Assembly: GCF_020439865.1 (NCBI RefSeq)
Contig: NZ_JAGRPF010000043.1
Span: 1-42,945, forward strand
Length of the DNA stretch: 42,945 nt
Origin: Prosthecobacter sp.
GTDB taxonomy: Bacteria > Verrucomicrobiota > Verrucomicrobiia > Verrucomicrobiales > Verrucomicrobiaceae
Direction of reading: 5' to 3'
Shown here: positions 8,803 through 20,100 of the stretch, piece by piece
Position numbering within the stretch: position 1 is the stretch's first letter
Layout of the letters: every line of letters begins with the position of its first letter
The notes under the pieces: model-generated
Databases searched by the model: none
Seen by the model: only the letters and a program-made list of their open reading frames with translations
Told to the model about the DNA's origin: nothing
Made by a program: the position numbers and the translations under genes

Positions 8803-10365
8803 ATGAGCCACTGGGACCGTTTCCAAAAGTATTTTGTTCGCTACTCCGACCTCGGGTTTTCCATCGATATCAGCCGTATGGCGTTCGAGGACAGTCTTTT
8901 CACCACGCTGGCTGAACGCATTGAATGTGCCATGAAGTCGATGGATGCGCTTGAAGCCGGAGCCATCGCGAATCCGGATGAGAAGCGCATGGTCGGGCAT
9001 TACTGGCTGCGGAACTCGCAACTCGCGCCGAGCGAGGCCTTGAAGCTGGAAATCGACACGACTCTGGAGGCGACACTAAAGTTCGCGAAGGATGCGCATG
9101 CGGGAGTAATTACGGCGGCCAACGGAAAGAAGTTCACCCGCGTGCTGGTGGTTGGCATCGGCGGTTCCGCGTTGGGGCCGCAACTGGTGGCTCATGCGAT
9201 CACCCCGGCCAATCCGCCGATGGCGATCTCGTTTTTCGACAACACGGACCCTGACGGCATTGACCGCGTGGTTGCCGAAATCGGCGACGAACTGGCAACG
9301 ACGCTGACACTGGTGATTTCCAAGTCCGGCGGCACGAAGGAGACACGCAATGGCATGCTCGAAGCCGAGGCGGCCTACAAGAAGGCAGGGCTTGAGTTTG
9401 CCAAGCATGCCGTGGCGGTGACCGGTGACGGCAGCGAACTGGACAAGCACGCCAAGGCACAGGGCTGGCTGGCCGGTTTCCCGATGTGGGACTGGGTGGG
9501 TGGTCGCACTAGTGTGATGAGCGCCGTGGGGACGATTGCAGCAGCGTTGCAGGGTGTGGATGTGCGGCAGTTCCTCGCCGGTGCTGCGGCGATGGATGCA
9601 GAAACACGCATCCGTCCTGCACGTGAAAACGCAGCAATGCTGCTGGCGCTGATGTGGTATCACGCAGGCAAAGGCAAGGGTCTCAAGGACATGGTGGTGC
9701 TGCCCTACAAGGACCGGCTCGTGCTGTTCAGCAAATATCTTCAGCAGCTTGTGATGGAAAGCCTCGGCAAGGAGCACGACCTCTCCGGAGCAGTGGTGAA
9801 TCAAGGCATCGCTGTCTATGGCAACAAGGGCAGCACGGATCAGCATGCTTACGTGCAGCAGCTCCGTGACGGTGTGAACAATTTCTTCGCCACCTTCATC
9901 GAGGTGCGCAAGGCACGCGACACGGGCGCCTTTGAGGTTGAGCCTGGATTTACCAGTGGCGACTATCTGCAGGGTTTCCTGCGGGGCACACGCAAGGCGC
10001 TGGCTGAGAAGGGCCGGGAATCAATCACGCTCAGCATTGCAGAAATCAATGCCTTCAGCCTCGGCATGCTCATCGGCCTGTTTGAACGTGCCGTGGGCTT
10101 TTACGCCGGCTTGGTGAACATCAACGCTTACCATCAACCCGGGGTTGAGGCAGGCAAAAAGGCGGCCACTGAGTTTCTCACTCAGCTCGCCAAGGTGCGT
10201 GATGCGCTCACAAGCACGGGCATGACTGCGGATGAGGTGTCGGCCAAGCTCGGGATCGACGCCGAAGATGCCTTTCACATGCTGAATCACCTGACAGCGA
10301 ACGGTCTGGCGAAAACTGTGGCGCTAGGCGTGAATCCCGTTCAGGATCAATTTGCCGCATCGTGA
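8803..10365 (+). CDS. pgi: Glucose-6-phosphate isomerase
   Basis: Pgi interconverts glucose 6-phosphate and fructose 6-phosphate in the cytoplasm. The 520-residue protein shows the phosphosugar isomerase signatures: [13 protein letters not shown] in the first SIS domain, [10 protein letters not shown] for phosphate binding, and [13 protein letters not shown]. The second domain contains [18 protein letters not shown], a variant typical of cyanobacterial and related bacterial Pgi, and then the [14 protein letters not shown] helix. The C-terminal extension (DEVSAKLG to the end) resembles a small helical tail. Start ATG 8803 has a pyrimidine-rich leader without Shine-Dalgarno. It is the second glycolytic gene in the window, alongside the class II aldolase. 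Confidence 0.96.
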   Translation: MSHWDRFQKYFVRYSDLGFSIDISRMAFEDSLFTTLAERIECAMKSMDALEAGAIANPDEKRMVGHYWLRNSQLAPSEALKLEIDTTLEATLKFAKDAHAGVITAANGKKFTRVLVVGIGGSALGPQLVAHAITPANPPMAISFFDNTDPDGIDRVVAEIGDELATTLTLVISKSGGTKETRNGMLEAEAAYKKAGLEFAKHAVAVTGDGSELDKHAKAQGWLAGFPMWDWVGGRTSVMSAVGTIAAALQGVDVRQFLAGAAAMDAETRIRPARENAAMLLALMWYHAGKGKGLKDMVVLPYKDRLVLFSKYLQQLVMESLGKEHDLSGAVVNQGIAVYGNKGSTDQHAYVQQLRDGVNNFFATFIEVRKARDTGAFEVEPGFTSGDYLQGFLRGTRKALAEKGRESITLSIAEINAFSLGMLIGLFERAVGFYAGLVNINAYHQPGVEAGKKAATEFLTQLAKVRDALTSTGMTADEVSAKLGIDAEDAFHMLNHLTANGLAKTVALGVNPVQDQFAAS

Positions 10366-10376
10366 CAAATCGCCGT

Positions 10377-10405
10377 TTGCACACGTATGTTGGGCATTCT
10401 ATTAA
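10377..10405 (+). promoter_or_regulatory. Sigma70-type promoter upstream of the small membrane protein gene
   Basis: TTGCAC (10377-10382) and TATTAA (10400-10405) are separated by exactly 17 bases. They lie in the gap between pgi and the small membrane protein gene. The expected transcription start at about 10411-10413 falls inside the inverted repeat at 10408-10424. Confidence 0.5.
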
Positions 10406-10407
10406 TC

Positions 10408-10424
10408 GCTTCCTCTGAGGAAGC
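10408..10424. promoter_or_regulatory. Operator-like inverted repeat over a predicted transcription start
   Basis: GCTTCCTC (10408-10415) and GAGGAAGC (10417-10424) form a perfect 8-bp dyad with a single-base centre. No T-run follows, so it is not a classic terminator. Its place just after the candidate -10 box suits a repressor site or a 5' UTR hairpin. Confidence 0.45.
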
Positions 10425-10442
10425 TTGCCCCAAGAAGTCGTC

Positions 10443-10796
10443 ATGCGTGAAATTCCCATCCAGTATCAAATCGCCTGCGTCATTTTGACCGCCCTGTTCA
10501 TCTGGTCGTTCAGTATCGCTCGTGAACCGCGTGGCTGGCGGCGATTGTTTCAATCCATGTTCGCCAAGTCGGAGACTTTCTCCGTGAACAGGAACAAGAC
10601 CATTGATGAGGCCTTGAAGCGCTATGGCATTGTCATTGCCATGATCATTCTGGTGGTGGACGTGTCGTGTTTCGTCATGGGGGTGACCTACCCGTTTCGT
10701 CAGAAACTGAAGTCCCTTTCTCCCGAACAGCGGGAGAACATGAACGAGATCAACAAATTTGAAAACACCAAGTCCGGCGTCTCACCGCTGCCTTGA
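10443..10796 (+). CDS. Small two-helix membrane protein, unknown function
   Basis: The 117-residue product from ATG 10443 has a hydrophobic helix at about residues 8-26 (YQIACVILTALFIWSF) and another at about 66-86 (YGIVIAMIILVVDVSCFVMG). A basic stretch (REPRGWRRLFQSMFAK) lies between them. The C-terminus is polar. I do not recognise a family. It could be extended upstream in frame from a TTG at 10425, but that region is occupied by an inverted repeat. It converges with the RDD gene; the two stop codons are adjacent with no bases between them. Confidence 0.7.
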   Translation: MREIPIQYQIACVILTALFIWSFSIAREPRGWRRLFQSMFAKSETFSVNRNKTIDEALKRYGIVIAMIILVVDVSCFVMGVTYPFRQKLKSLSPEQRENMNEINKFENTKSGVSPLP

Positions 10797-11546
10797 TCAG
10801 TAGTTCCGCCTTGTCACGATGGTGTCGGCCACCAGGTCGTGCAGGCAACGGCGGTCCTTGCGGAAAATCATCAGCACGTTTCCAAGTGACAGGATGGGTC
10901 CGACCACCTGAATGCTCTCGATGACCGCGAAAAGGAACCACCGTAAAAACACGGCCTTCACAAAGCCGGCCTTGGAGCCATCTTGGGCACGTACAATCTG
11001 AATGCCTGTCAGGAGTTTGCCAATCGATTGACCGCGGACTCCGAGCAATACCACATTCGAAAGCACAATGATGAGCATAAGCCAGCTCATGGTCATCACG
11101 GTTGGATTGCCTGCTGTCTGCACCTTTTCGATCTGCCGCTGCAGCGCATCTATCAACGCTGTTGGATCGTTTTGATGATCCCGTATTTCAGCCTCAAAGC
11201 CCGCATCCATCATGGCCGAGAACAGCACAAAGAGCGGGACCAGCATCATTGTCCAGTCGATGAGCCTGGCTGCAAGCCTGAGTCCTCGCGGGGCCATCTC
11301 GACATTCAGCGTCCGATCTTGCCTGACTTCTTCCCGCAATGCGGTGAGATCCGGCGGATCGCCCCGTGTCACCCCGGCTTCCTCGTCCAGTCGCTGCAAG
11401 TGTTCCCCAAGAGCCTGCCATTCCTTCATGCCCTCCGCCCAGCACAAGTCCGTGGGAAGGAGGCGCCCGTTGCGCAGCCCGGCGCTTACATCAAGATCAC
11501 TGAAGGTGCCGAGCTGTTCTTCGCCGCGTGCCAGGTGGTATTTCAT
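10797..11546 (-). CDS. GYF_2-RDD domain membrane protein
   Basis: The first about 50 residues of this 249-residue protein form a GYF_2-type module: MKYHLARGEEQLGTFSDLDV, then LPTDLCWAEGMKEWQALG. A polar linker follows. An RDD membrane domain starts with the hallmark Arg and Asp in RLAARLIDWTMM. It includes GQSIGKLLTGIQIVR, two or three long hydrophobic helices, and the C-terminal CLHDLVADTIV. RDD proteins are often small-solute or ion transporters or membrane adaptors. The GYF_2 plus RDD pairing is frequent in Planctomycetes-Verrucomicrobia-Chlamydiae bacteria. It diverges from the ABC exporter with 70 bases between starts. Confidence 0.85.
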   Translation of the reverse strand: MKYHLARGEEQLGTFSDLDVSAGLRNGRLLPTDLCWAEGMKEWQALGEHLQRLDEEAGVTRGDPPDLTALREEVRQDRTLNVEMAPRGLRLAARLIDWTMMLVPLFVLFSAMMDAGFEAEIRDHQNDPTALIDALQRQIEKVQTAGNPTVMTMSWLMLIIVLSNVVLLGVRGQSIGKLLTGIQIVRAQDGSKAGFVKAVFLRWFLFAVIESIQVVGPILSLGNVLMIFRKDRRCLHDLVADTIVTRRNY

Positions 11547-11616
11547 GTGGTTGTCGGTTGCTGAAGACCGGATGCTAGATAGCTCCTAACCAGCCTGCAT
11601 CAAGCCCCCATCCCAT

Positions 11617-13353
11617 TTGAAAACCATCGTCCGCGTCTTTTCCTATCTGCGTCGCTATCCATTGCTCGGAACGGCGCAGATTGCGTGCGCCATCCTCGGC
11701 ACGCTCATGGTGATTGTGTTCCCGTCCATCACCCGCGAGGTCATGGATGTCGTCGTGCCAGGAAAGCAATGGGATCGTATAACGCCTCTCGCGTTGTTCG
11801 CTCTGGCCGCCTACTTTGCCCAGCATCTATTCAATTCGCTGCGCATTCAGCTCAACAACACCTTTGAGCAGAAGGTCATCTTTGATCTTCGCAGCGACAT
11901 CTATCAACGCCTGCAAACCCTGCCCCTGCGCTGGTTCGACAACCGCCCCTCCGGTGATATCATGACCACTGTTTCCGAGGACATTCCCTCCGTCGAACGC
12001 GTGCTCATCGACGGCATCGAGCAAGGACTCGTCTCCGTTCTGCAAATCGTTGTCGTCGGTGCGTTCATGCTGCAGGCCGATCCCACTCTCACGCTTTACG
12101 CGCTCATTCCCCTGCCCTTTCTCGTCGTCGGCGCCCTCACCTACACTCGCACCTCGCGCGATCGGCATCGTAAGGTTCGCAAGGCCAGCAGCGCCATGAA
12201 CTCGCTCCTCCAAGACAACGTCTCAGGCATGCGCCAGATCAAAGCGTATGCCATGGAGAGCGAAGAGCACACCCGCTTTAATCGAGCGAGTGACGCCCTG
12301 CGCCGCGCCACACTGCACGTCATGCGCATCTGGGCCATTTACCGTCCTGGCATGCACTTTCTCACCAGCATCGGCATGGTCATCGTGCTCTGGGTCGGCG
12401 CGCGTCAGCTCATGGCGGGCAGGATTCAAACCGGTGACCTCACAGCTTTTCTCCTTCTGCTCAAATTCTTCTACGATCCCATCGAGAGCCTGCACCAGCT
12501 CAATCAGATCCTGCAGGCCGGACGCGCAGCCGGCGAGCGCGTGTTCGACATCCTCGATGCGGAACCCGAGGCTGACACCACCGGCGGGCGCGAACTGGCG
12601 ACCATCACCGGGCATGTGCGCTATGAAAATGTCGGTTTCAGCTACGCGGGAAAAACTCCCACCGTGCACAGTGTTTCGCTCGATGCATACCCGGGTCAGA
12701 CCATCGCGCTGGTCGGTCCCACCGGTGCGGGCAAATCTACGCTCATCAACCTCCTCACGCGTTTCTACGAGTACGATGAAGGCGTCATCACCATCGACGG
12801 CGCCCCTGTTCATGAACTCAACAAAGCCTGGCTCCGTCGTCACATCGGCTACGTCACGCAGGAAAGTTTTCTCTTCAACGGCACCGTGCGCGAAAACTTG
12901 GTGATCGGTCGTCGCGACGCCACGGATGAGAAGCTTTGGGAGGCTTTGAAGAGCGCCAATGCCGACGCTTTTGTCAGACGACTTCCTGATTTGCTCGACA
13001 CCCATGTAGGCGAACGAGGTGTGAAACTCAGCGTTGGCGAAAAACAGCGCATCAGCATTGCCCGCGCCTTGCTGCGCAATCCGCCAATTCTCCTTCTCGA
13101 TGAAGCCACCGCCAGCGTCGATACCGAGACCGAGCGCCAGATTCAGGAGGCTCTGGAACGCCTCATGGCCCATCGCACGAGTTTCGTCATTGCGCATCGG
13201 CTGAGCACGGTGCGAAATGCCGACCGAATCTACGTTCTCGATCACGGCCGCATCCTTGAGCAGGGCAGTCATGATGAACTCCTTGTGCAGGATGGCATGT
13301 ATGCCCGCCTGTGCCGCACTTCCCTCATCGCGGCCGAGCGTCCTGCAGGATGA
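11617..13353 (+). CDS. MsbA-like ABC exporter (fused membrane and ATPase domains)
   Basis: This is a 578-residue half-transporter that would act as a homodimer in the inner membrane. A six-helix type IV ABC membrane domain covers about 10-310. It includes the coupling region RWFDNRPSGDIMTTVSEDI and the FFYDPIESLHQLNQILQAGRAAGERVFDIL segment, given here in two parts. The nucleotide-binding domain follows: Walker A GPTGAGKST at about 366-374, Q-loop YVTQESFLFNGTVREN, signature LSVGEKQRISIARALL at about 470-485, Walker B ILLLDEAT at about 491-498, and the switch His in IAHRLS. The start is TTG 11617, because the next Met would cut off the first helix. Lipid A or multidrug export is the usual role for this type; the substrate is not determined here. 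Confidence 0.92.
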   Translation: MKTIVRVFSYLRRYPLLGTAQIACAILGTLMVIVFPSITREVMDVVVPGKQWDRITPLALFALAAYFAQHLFNSLRIQLNNTFEQKVIFDLRSDIYQRLQTLPLRWFDNRPSGDIMTTVSEDIPSVERVLIDGIEQGLVSVLQIVVVGAFMLQADPTLTLYALIPLPFLVVGALTYTRTSRDRHRKVRKASSAMNSLLQDNVSGMRQIKAYAMESEEHTRFNRASDALRRATLHVMRIWAIYRPGMHFLTSIGMVIVLWVGARQLMAGRIQTGDLTAFLLLLKFFYDPIESLHQLNQILQAGRAAGERVFDILDAEPEADTTGGRELATITGHVRYENVGFSYAGKTPTVHSVSLDAYPGQTIALVGPTGAGKSTLINLLTRFYEYDEGVITIDGAPVHELNKAWLRRHIGYVTQESFLFNGTVRENLVIGRRDATDEKLWEALKSANADAFVRRLPDLLDTHVGERGVKLSVGEKQRISIARALLRNPPILLLDEATASVDTETERQIQEALERLMAHRTSFVIAHRLSTVRNADRIYVLDHGRILEQGSHDELLVQDGMYARLCRTSLIAAERPAG

Positions 13354-13429
13354 GCGATGCCATCTGGGGGGGAGAACTTCGTTCAACAGACCACAGGCCT
13401 CTTTGCCTTACTTGTCGGGGCATTTCCTC

Positions 13430-14077
13430 TCACTGGCGTTGGCTGAACTTGGACAATTGCACCAGGTCAATCAACGCCTCACGATCCTTGTCGTTGTTGG
13501 TCGTCATGGTGATGGCAAAATCGTAGCCTTGAATCAGTCGGCCATACATTTTCTGAACGCCCAGGACGCTTTTGCCGGATGGATGCATGATCTCCACCTC
13601 CCAGGTTTGGAACTCCAGTCCGTTGATCGTTTCCACGCCTGACTTCATCCGGCCCAACTTCACGCCCGACTGCGCATAGCTGTTTCTGATCAACTCAATG
13701 ACGCCCTTGTGCGTTTCCTGCCACGGGCCGTCGGCGGCCTCGTCATAGGGCTCGATCGTTGAAAGCAAAGTGTTGAAGCGGTCTTTGCGAAGATTGAGGA
13801 GCTGCTTGAGTCCCGAGACATCCACTGTCGCTTCCGCCGTTTTCTCGATGGCCTTCAGCCCCTGCTCCTGAAGCTTCTTGGTTGTCTCCTTGGTCATGAC
13901 ATCCCAGCCTGCAGGGACACGCGTGCTCCAGCCGATTTCTTCCGCCACGTAGGCCAGCGATTCGTCGAGCTTCCCTGTTTCAATCTCCTGCTGTTTCTCC
14001 GTCAGTGACTGCCCTTTTCGACACGCACTCAGCCCCAGACAGAGCAGAATCCCAAACATGACATGGATCGGTTTCAT
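13430..14077 (-). CDS. Putative lipoprotein, unknown function
   Basis: From ATG 14075-14077 the 215-residue product has a type II signal peptide, MKPIHVMFGILLCLGLSAC, with lipobox LSAC. The mature protein is alpha/beta and soluble, with WSTRVPAGWDVMTKE near the N-terminus, then WQETHKGVIELIRNSYAQ and EFQTWEVEIMHPSGK. It resembles small periplasmic lipoproteins that bind or sense ligand, but I cannot name a family. It lies 91 bases downstream of the giant exoprotein gene on the same strand and could be its partner. It is convergent with the ABC exporter. Confidence 0.75.
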   Translation of the reverse strand: MKPIHVMFGILLCLGLSACRKGQSLTEKQQEIETGKLDESLAYVAEEIGWSTRVPAGWDVMTKETTKKLQEQGLKAIEKTAEATVDVSGLKQLLNLRKDRFNTLLSTIEPYDEAADGPWQETHKGVIELIRNSYAQSGVKLGRMKSGVETINGLEFQTWEVEIMHPSGKSVLGVQKMYGRLIQGYDFAITMTTNNDKDREALIDLVQLSKFSQRQ

Positions 14078-14168
14078 AGGCGGAGGGATGTCCTGTGCGT
14101 TTTTAGCGCATGTGCTTCCTCCGCGCAATCATCACCTCTGGGCGAGTTTCCAGCACGTCTTTGTAATG

Positions 14169-17100
14169 TTATGGCGCAGGAATGATCCAGGCCGGACGGT
14201 CGGTTTGGGGCTGGGCTTTGATGAAGGTGGCGCGCCCAGATTTGAGAAGGGCGACATCGTTTTGGGAGAGCATGGTGGCGTCACCCGTGGGGATCCAGAT
14301 GGGAACCGGCTGACCGGGCATCTGGAAAAGCCAGTAGCCGATGTAGCCGGTTCCAGGAATGGAGGCATCGCCCTTCCAGAGCTGGAGTTGATCCGCTCTG
14401 GCAAAGGATGTAGAAGCGACGAAACCAGAACTGGTGAGTCCGGCCTTGGCTGGCGTGGTGTCGAGTGGCCAGGGATTCGCCACGAGGTTGTAGCCTGTCT
14501 TCAACGGACAGGCGAAGGCGGTTGTGCGCACGCTGCCAGTCGTGAGCATCGTCGGAGGGATGGATGTGATGATCTGCACCATCAATCCCATGCCCGGCGG
14601 GATGGGCACATCGTTCATGCTGGAGAGCGTTTCATCACCACTCAGGACCCAGCGTTGCTCGCCGCCGTTCGCATAGAGCCAGCAGGTGCGATAACCGGAA
14701 GGGGCGTAGAACAGCACCTGATCGGCGCTGACGGCGATGTCAGCTCCATGGAAGTTCGCAGGGTCAAACACCTCTCCAAGCGTGCGATGCGGCCGCAATG
14801 CGACACGCACGCCAGCGAGATCAGTCCAAGCCGGCGTGGCGAGCGTGTTGTTTGCCGAGCCCGTGGCGATGACGCAGGCGTCAGGGGTGATGCTTAGTAG
14901 ATCAAGCCGGTGACCTGTCTGCGGGCCGCTCACGACCTCGAGATAGTAACGCCGCGTGGGATCGGCGTTCGCCGCAAGGGCCGCCTGCTCGCCGAACGTG
15001 AAGCTGTCGGCACCGACGTTGGCGATGATCCCGGTGAACAGAGCGTCACTGACGAGGTTTAGCCCAAAACTCTGGGTGCCAGCGCGCAGACCTGCCTCCT
15101 GCCACCCCACAGGCGTGCTGACCGCGCTGGTGCCATCGCTCTGCGTGACGCGCAGACGGATGATTCCGCGAGCGAGACTCTGACCAGTGAGCGTGTGAAG
15201 ATTGCTCCATGTGACGCGTTCGAGGCCATTGCCTTGATCGACGACTGTGGGGGCGACGACGAGAGGAGTCCAGGTGATGAGATCATCGGTGCCTTCGAGC
15301 ACAAAGGTGAAACCGCTTTGCCCCGCGGGTCGCAGGAGTGTGGCGTCAATCCTGCTTTGATCGCGTGCGATGAGTTGCAGTCCCTCGCCGGGCAGGCTGA
15401 TGCCACTGGAGGTGGAACTGCCAAGTGCGCGTTCCAACAAATCGGACGTGCCATCACTGTCAGCGTCTGAGGACGACGGTGGAGACGCTGAGCCAAGCGT
15501 GGTGGTGAGCGTCGAGGACGCGGAAGTTGTGCTGGCTGCGCTGACGAGCAATTGGCTGTTCGGAATGATTCCCCGTGCCTGGCTGGCGCTCTCCCAGACG
15601 AGCCTGGCCGTGGCGTCGCCACCATGCTCGTAGAATTCCATGGTGACAGAGACAGGAACACCGGCCTGAAGGCTGACAAGCCCGGTGTCCCATGATTCAC
15701 CGTGATCCGTCCAGTTATCGACGAGCAATTTGCCATCCACCCAGAGACGTACACCGTCATCGCTCACCGAAACGATGTCATACACCTCGGTGTAAAGCGG
15801 GACGATGAATCCTTGCCAGCGAACACTGAAGCCGTCCGACGGAATGCGTGCATCGGGGCTGCCTGCTCCCCAGGTGAAATCGAGGGTGGAATCGATGCGG
15901 GTAAAGCTGAGCTGCTCGAAGTTTTGGCCGACGTAGTAGTCTGCGCTGAGACCATTCGTGACAACTACGGGTGCGTACGTCACGGAGAGGATATTCGAGA
16001 CCGTATTGCCGTTGCCCGCGCCATCTTGCGCGGCTCCGGCCGGCAGACTGATTGTGACGTCACCCGCCGTTGTCGGCGCCACGGTGACGGACCACACGGC
16101 ACCCGCTGCTGAAAGAGCGGTCACAGTGCCGTTGGTGACGATGAATTCGGATGCGAGCAGTCCGGTGACATTCTCACTAAACGTGGCAGTGACCACAAAG
16201 GGAGCTGAGACGTTTGCTGACACAGTGGAAAGCACCACCGAAGGCGGCGTAGTGTCAGCGAGTCCGTAGTTCACGGTGAGCAGGTTCGAGACCGTGTTCC
16301 TCGTCCCTGCACTGTTCAACGCCGCATCCGCCGGGATTCTTACCGTGACGCTTCCAACCGCGGTCGGAGTGATGGTAACACTGTAGCTCGATCCGCTGCC
16401 ACTGAGAGCCGATGCCGTGCCGTTGGTCACCTGAAAGTCCGCCAACGATAGTCCCGTCACGGACTGGCTGAAGGTGGATGTTACCATGAACGGTGCGGTG
16501 ACATTCGTTGAAGCGGTGGTGAGAACAACGCTCGGCGGAGGAATGACAGGAGCGGTGTAGTTCACACTCAAAGCGTTTGATGCAAGGCTGGTGTTGCTCG
16601 CAGCATCCACTGCTGAACCGGCTGGCATTGCCACGGTCACAGCCCCATTTGTGACGGGAGTCACAAGAATGCTGTAAGCAGATCCGCTGCCACTAAGGGC
16701 AGAAGCGGTGCCGTTGGTGACATTGAAATCACTCAACGTAACACCCGTGACCGGTTCGTTGAAGGCGGCGTTCACCGTAAACGGCGCGCTCACGCTGGTT
16801 GAAGCTGTGGAGAGTGCGACTGACGGCGGCGTGGTGTCGGGCGCACTTGTGGTATTGATGAACTCGATCCAGTTAAAATTAACCCCGCCGTCGGGGAACT
16901 CGATCCGGACAACCGCGGAGCCCGAACTGGCGACATTTATGCCGGACACGCTGAAGTCGCTCCAACTGTTCCATCCGCCGGTCGCGGTGATGTTAAACGT
17001 GGTGACGGTGGTGCCATTGATCAGCAGGCGCATCCGGGAAGGACCTGCGAGCACCGTGGCCATGCGAACCTTGATGTCATAGGTTCCCGGCGAAAGCATG

Positions 17101-20100
17101 GTGGTGTAGCGCACCCACTCACCGGCTTCGATCCAGCCAATTGAAGGCGTGTTGTCCGTGTCTTCCGACGGTTCAATATCGACACTGGTGTCGCGATAAT
17201 TGAGCCCTGAAGACAACTGGCCGATGTTTGCCGTGTCGGTATCGTGGTAGGCGACGCCTTCCCCACCTTCATCGAAATCTTCGGCCTGCAGTTTGAGCGT
17301 CTGCACGACACCCGGCGAGTAGGTGACGTTGAGTGTGTTAGAGGCGAGATTTGTGTTCGTTGCCACATCACTCACGGCTCCTGACGGCAGCATCACTGTC
17401 ACCACCCCGGCGGCGACCGGAGTGATCGTGACACCATAACTCGTTCCGCTGCCGGTAAGCGTGGATGCGGAACCGTTGGTCACGGCAAAATCACTGAGGG
17501 CGAGTCCGGTCACGACTTCGCTCGAAGTGATGCTGACGTTGAAAGCTCCGCTCACCGTGGCGTTCACCGTCGCGAGCGTAACCACCGGTCTGGTCAAATC
17601 CGAGCTGTTGGTGATGTTGAGCGTGTTAGAGGCGAGATTCGCCACGCCGAGGGAATCCGTCATCACACCCGCAGGAACGACAATCTGCACCGCAGGAGAT
17701 GACGGCGTCACATTGAAACTGAAATTGGTGCCCGTGAGGGCGAAACCACTGACTGACCCACCGGTGACATTCACGTCGGTAACAGTGAAGCCGGTGGCAG
17801 ACTCGCTGAGAACTCCGGTGACGGCGAATGTGCCGTTGACCGTCGCGCTTGCGACTGCGAGCACGATATTGATCGGCGCAGGCGCATTGGTCGGCAGGTC
17901 ATCGATCTGGGAGACGTAGGCCGCGAGCTGATCGACCTGCGCCGTCGTGAGGGTGAGCCCCTGATGAGCGCGGATGGCATCTGCCAATGTTGTTGCGCTG
18001 CCATCGTGCAGATAGGGCGCAGTCCGCCACGTGCCGCGCAGCGTAGGAACATCCAGACCGGTGAGTGGTCCGCCAAGGCGCTTGCCACTGACAGGCTTGA
18101 TCGTGCTAATGTCTGCAAAGACGTTTAGTGCACTGTTGGTAAATCGGGTGCCGCTGTGACAGGCTGCACAATTTTGTGCCTTGAACAACGTCTGTCCGGC
18201 TGTGCCGCTCGTGGTGAGGGCGCCGCTGCTGGTGCGGTTCGGGCTGTTTCCATTGGTTGAGAGTGATTGCACATAGGCAGCCAGCGCGTCGAGATCAGCG
18301 CTGATGCCCGCCTTCAGATCTCCGAGGGGTTGATTGCGGGTGCCTGCATTGAAGTGCGCATCAGTCATCAGTCCGGTGCCGCCTGCAAGGTTGCGTATCT
18401 GTGCTTCAAAATCCTGCACCTCGTCGAAGTTGCCTGTCCAGTGCAGCATGCCGTGGGTTGCATGACCTCTGAGTGTGATGGTGTTGCGCAACCCTTCACC
18501 GAATCCGGTCAAATCCCACACGCGGCCATCGTGGCCGCCATCGTTGTGACAGGAGGCGCAGCTCATGTAGCCCTGCAACGCGAGCCGGGGATCCTGGGCG
18601 TCGTAAAAGTGCTGTTTCCCCTTCAACACCTGTGCCGTGAGCTTTTCAGTGGTGACGGTGTTAAGCGTGGCACTGGTTGTTGGCGCATTGCTGCCGCCCT
18701 GCTGAATGCCGCCCACGTCATGCACCGTGATCGTACGATCCATGAAATTCTGCACATACAGTGTGCCGCCATCGGGAGAGACAACCACGCCCTGTGGTGC
18801 ACGTCCGGCAGGAAAGCGGATGACTTCCTGACGAGACCACGCGTCGAGGATCACCACCTCGCGGGTCGCTTCCAATGTCGTGTAAACATAGATGCCCCAT
18901 GGGTCGAACGCAGCAGCGCTCGGCATGCCGGCATTGTCCACATCAACCCTCGAGGCCAGGTGCTCGGCCTGCGTGGCGAGGTCAATGCGCGAAACGATCG
19001 AACGTACGGTGTTTTCGTGATTCAAAGGGAGTCCGTCACGCAACGTGCCGCGTTGAATGTTGTCCTGCTTCGACGGCACCCAGGCAGACAGTCCATCGGG
19101 CGAAATGACAGCCGCACCGAGATAGTTTGGCAGTCCGCGCGCTGACGTCTCCGTGTCGGACGCCGTGCTTGGATTGAGCAAAATCGTGCGCTGCACCGCG
19201 AGCGAAGCCGTGCCGATCACCACCACCTGGCCGCCTGCACCGGTGAGATTGGGGGTGGCGGTGTTTTCGCCGACGACACGTGGTGTGACGAAACGCGTTG
19301 CATAGAGCTGCGTCCCGTCTGCTGAGATCGACAGATGGCGAACGGGGCCTCCTGCGGCGATCGAAGCGAGTTGCGCCCCCGTGCTGGGGTTCAATTTCAA
19401 CACGGTGCCCGTATCCTCCAATGCCACCCACGCCGCCGTGCCCGCAGGATCGAAGACAATGCCAAATGGACGTGACCCACGGGCCAGACTGACTGTCGAG
19501 ACCACCTTCCGAGTGCTTGTGTTGATGATGCTGATCGTCGCTGTCTCAGAATTCGTCACCCACAGCCTGCCGTCGGGTGCAAAGGCCAGCGCACGAGGAG
19601 AAGTGCCCACGGTGAGCTCGGTGTAGCGCGCCTTGGTCACGACATCGAAAGCGGTGACGCTGTTGTTGTCCGGATTGACGCACCAGACACGATCGTTGCC
19701 CGTGGTCAGATCCTGAAACGCAATGCTTGAGGAGATGTTGGGCTTCCTGGTCGTCAAGGGCGCATAGACCGCTTGGTAGAACGTGCTGGTGATGGCCACG
19801 CCGGTGTCATCCGTGGCAGTGAGCGTCACCAAGTAGCGCCCGGGTCCCGCGTAGGTGTGGGTGATGCTCGTTGTCGCAGACCACGCCGTCTCGGGCGTGC
19901 CGTCACCAAAGTTCCATCGGTAACGTGGGTTCACTCCATTGGATGACTGAGCCGTAAACGTGAGAGAACTGCCTGTTGCCTTGGGCGCAGATGCGAGAGG
20001 CTGCAGTGTGAGCCCCGGAGAAACAGTCCAGGTAAAAGACACGCTCGCAGGAGCGCTCAATCCGTCATCCGCACGAATGGTCACATTGAAGGTGCCTGCG

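Noticed and set aside
12223..13386. 387-codon open frame antisense to the ABC exporter ATPase domain
   Set aside because: The plus strand encodes all ABC motifs; the antisense product has no recognisable features.
18267..19145. Plus-strand open frames (also 22095-23072 and 14058-14897) inside the giant gene
   Set aside because: They overlap well-defined domains on the minus strand; their products are Arg/His/Gly-rich and shadow-like.
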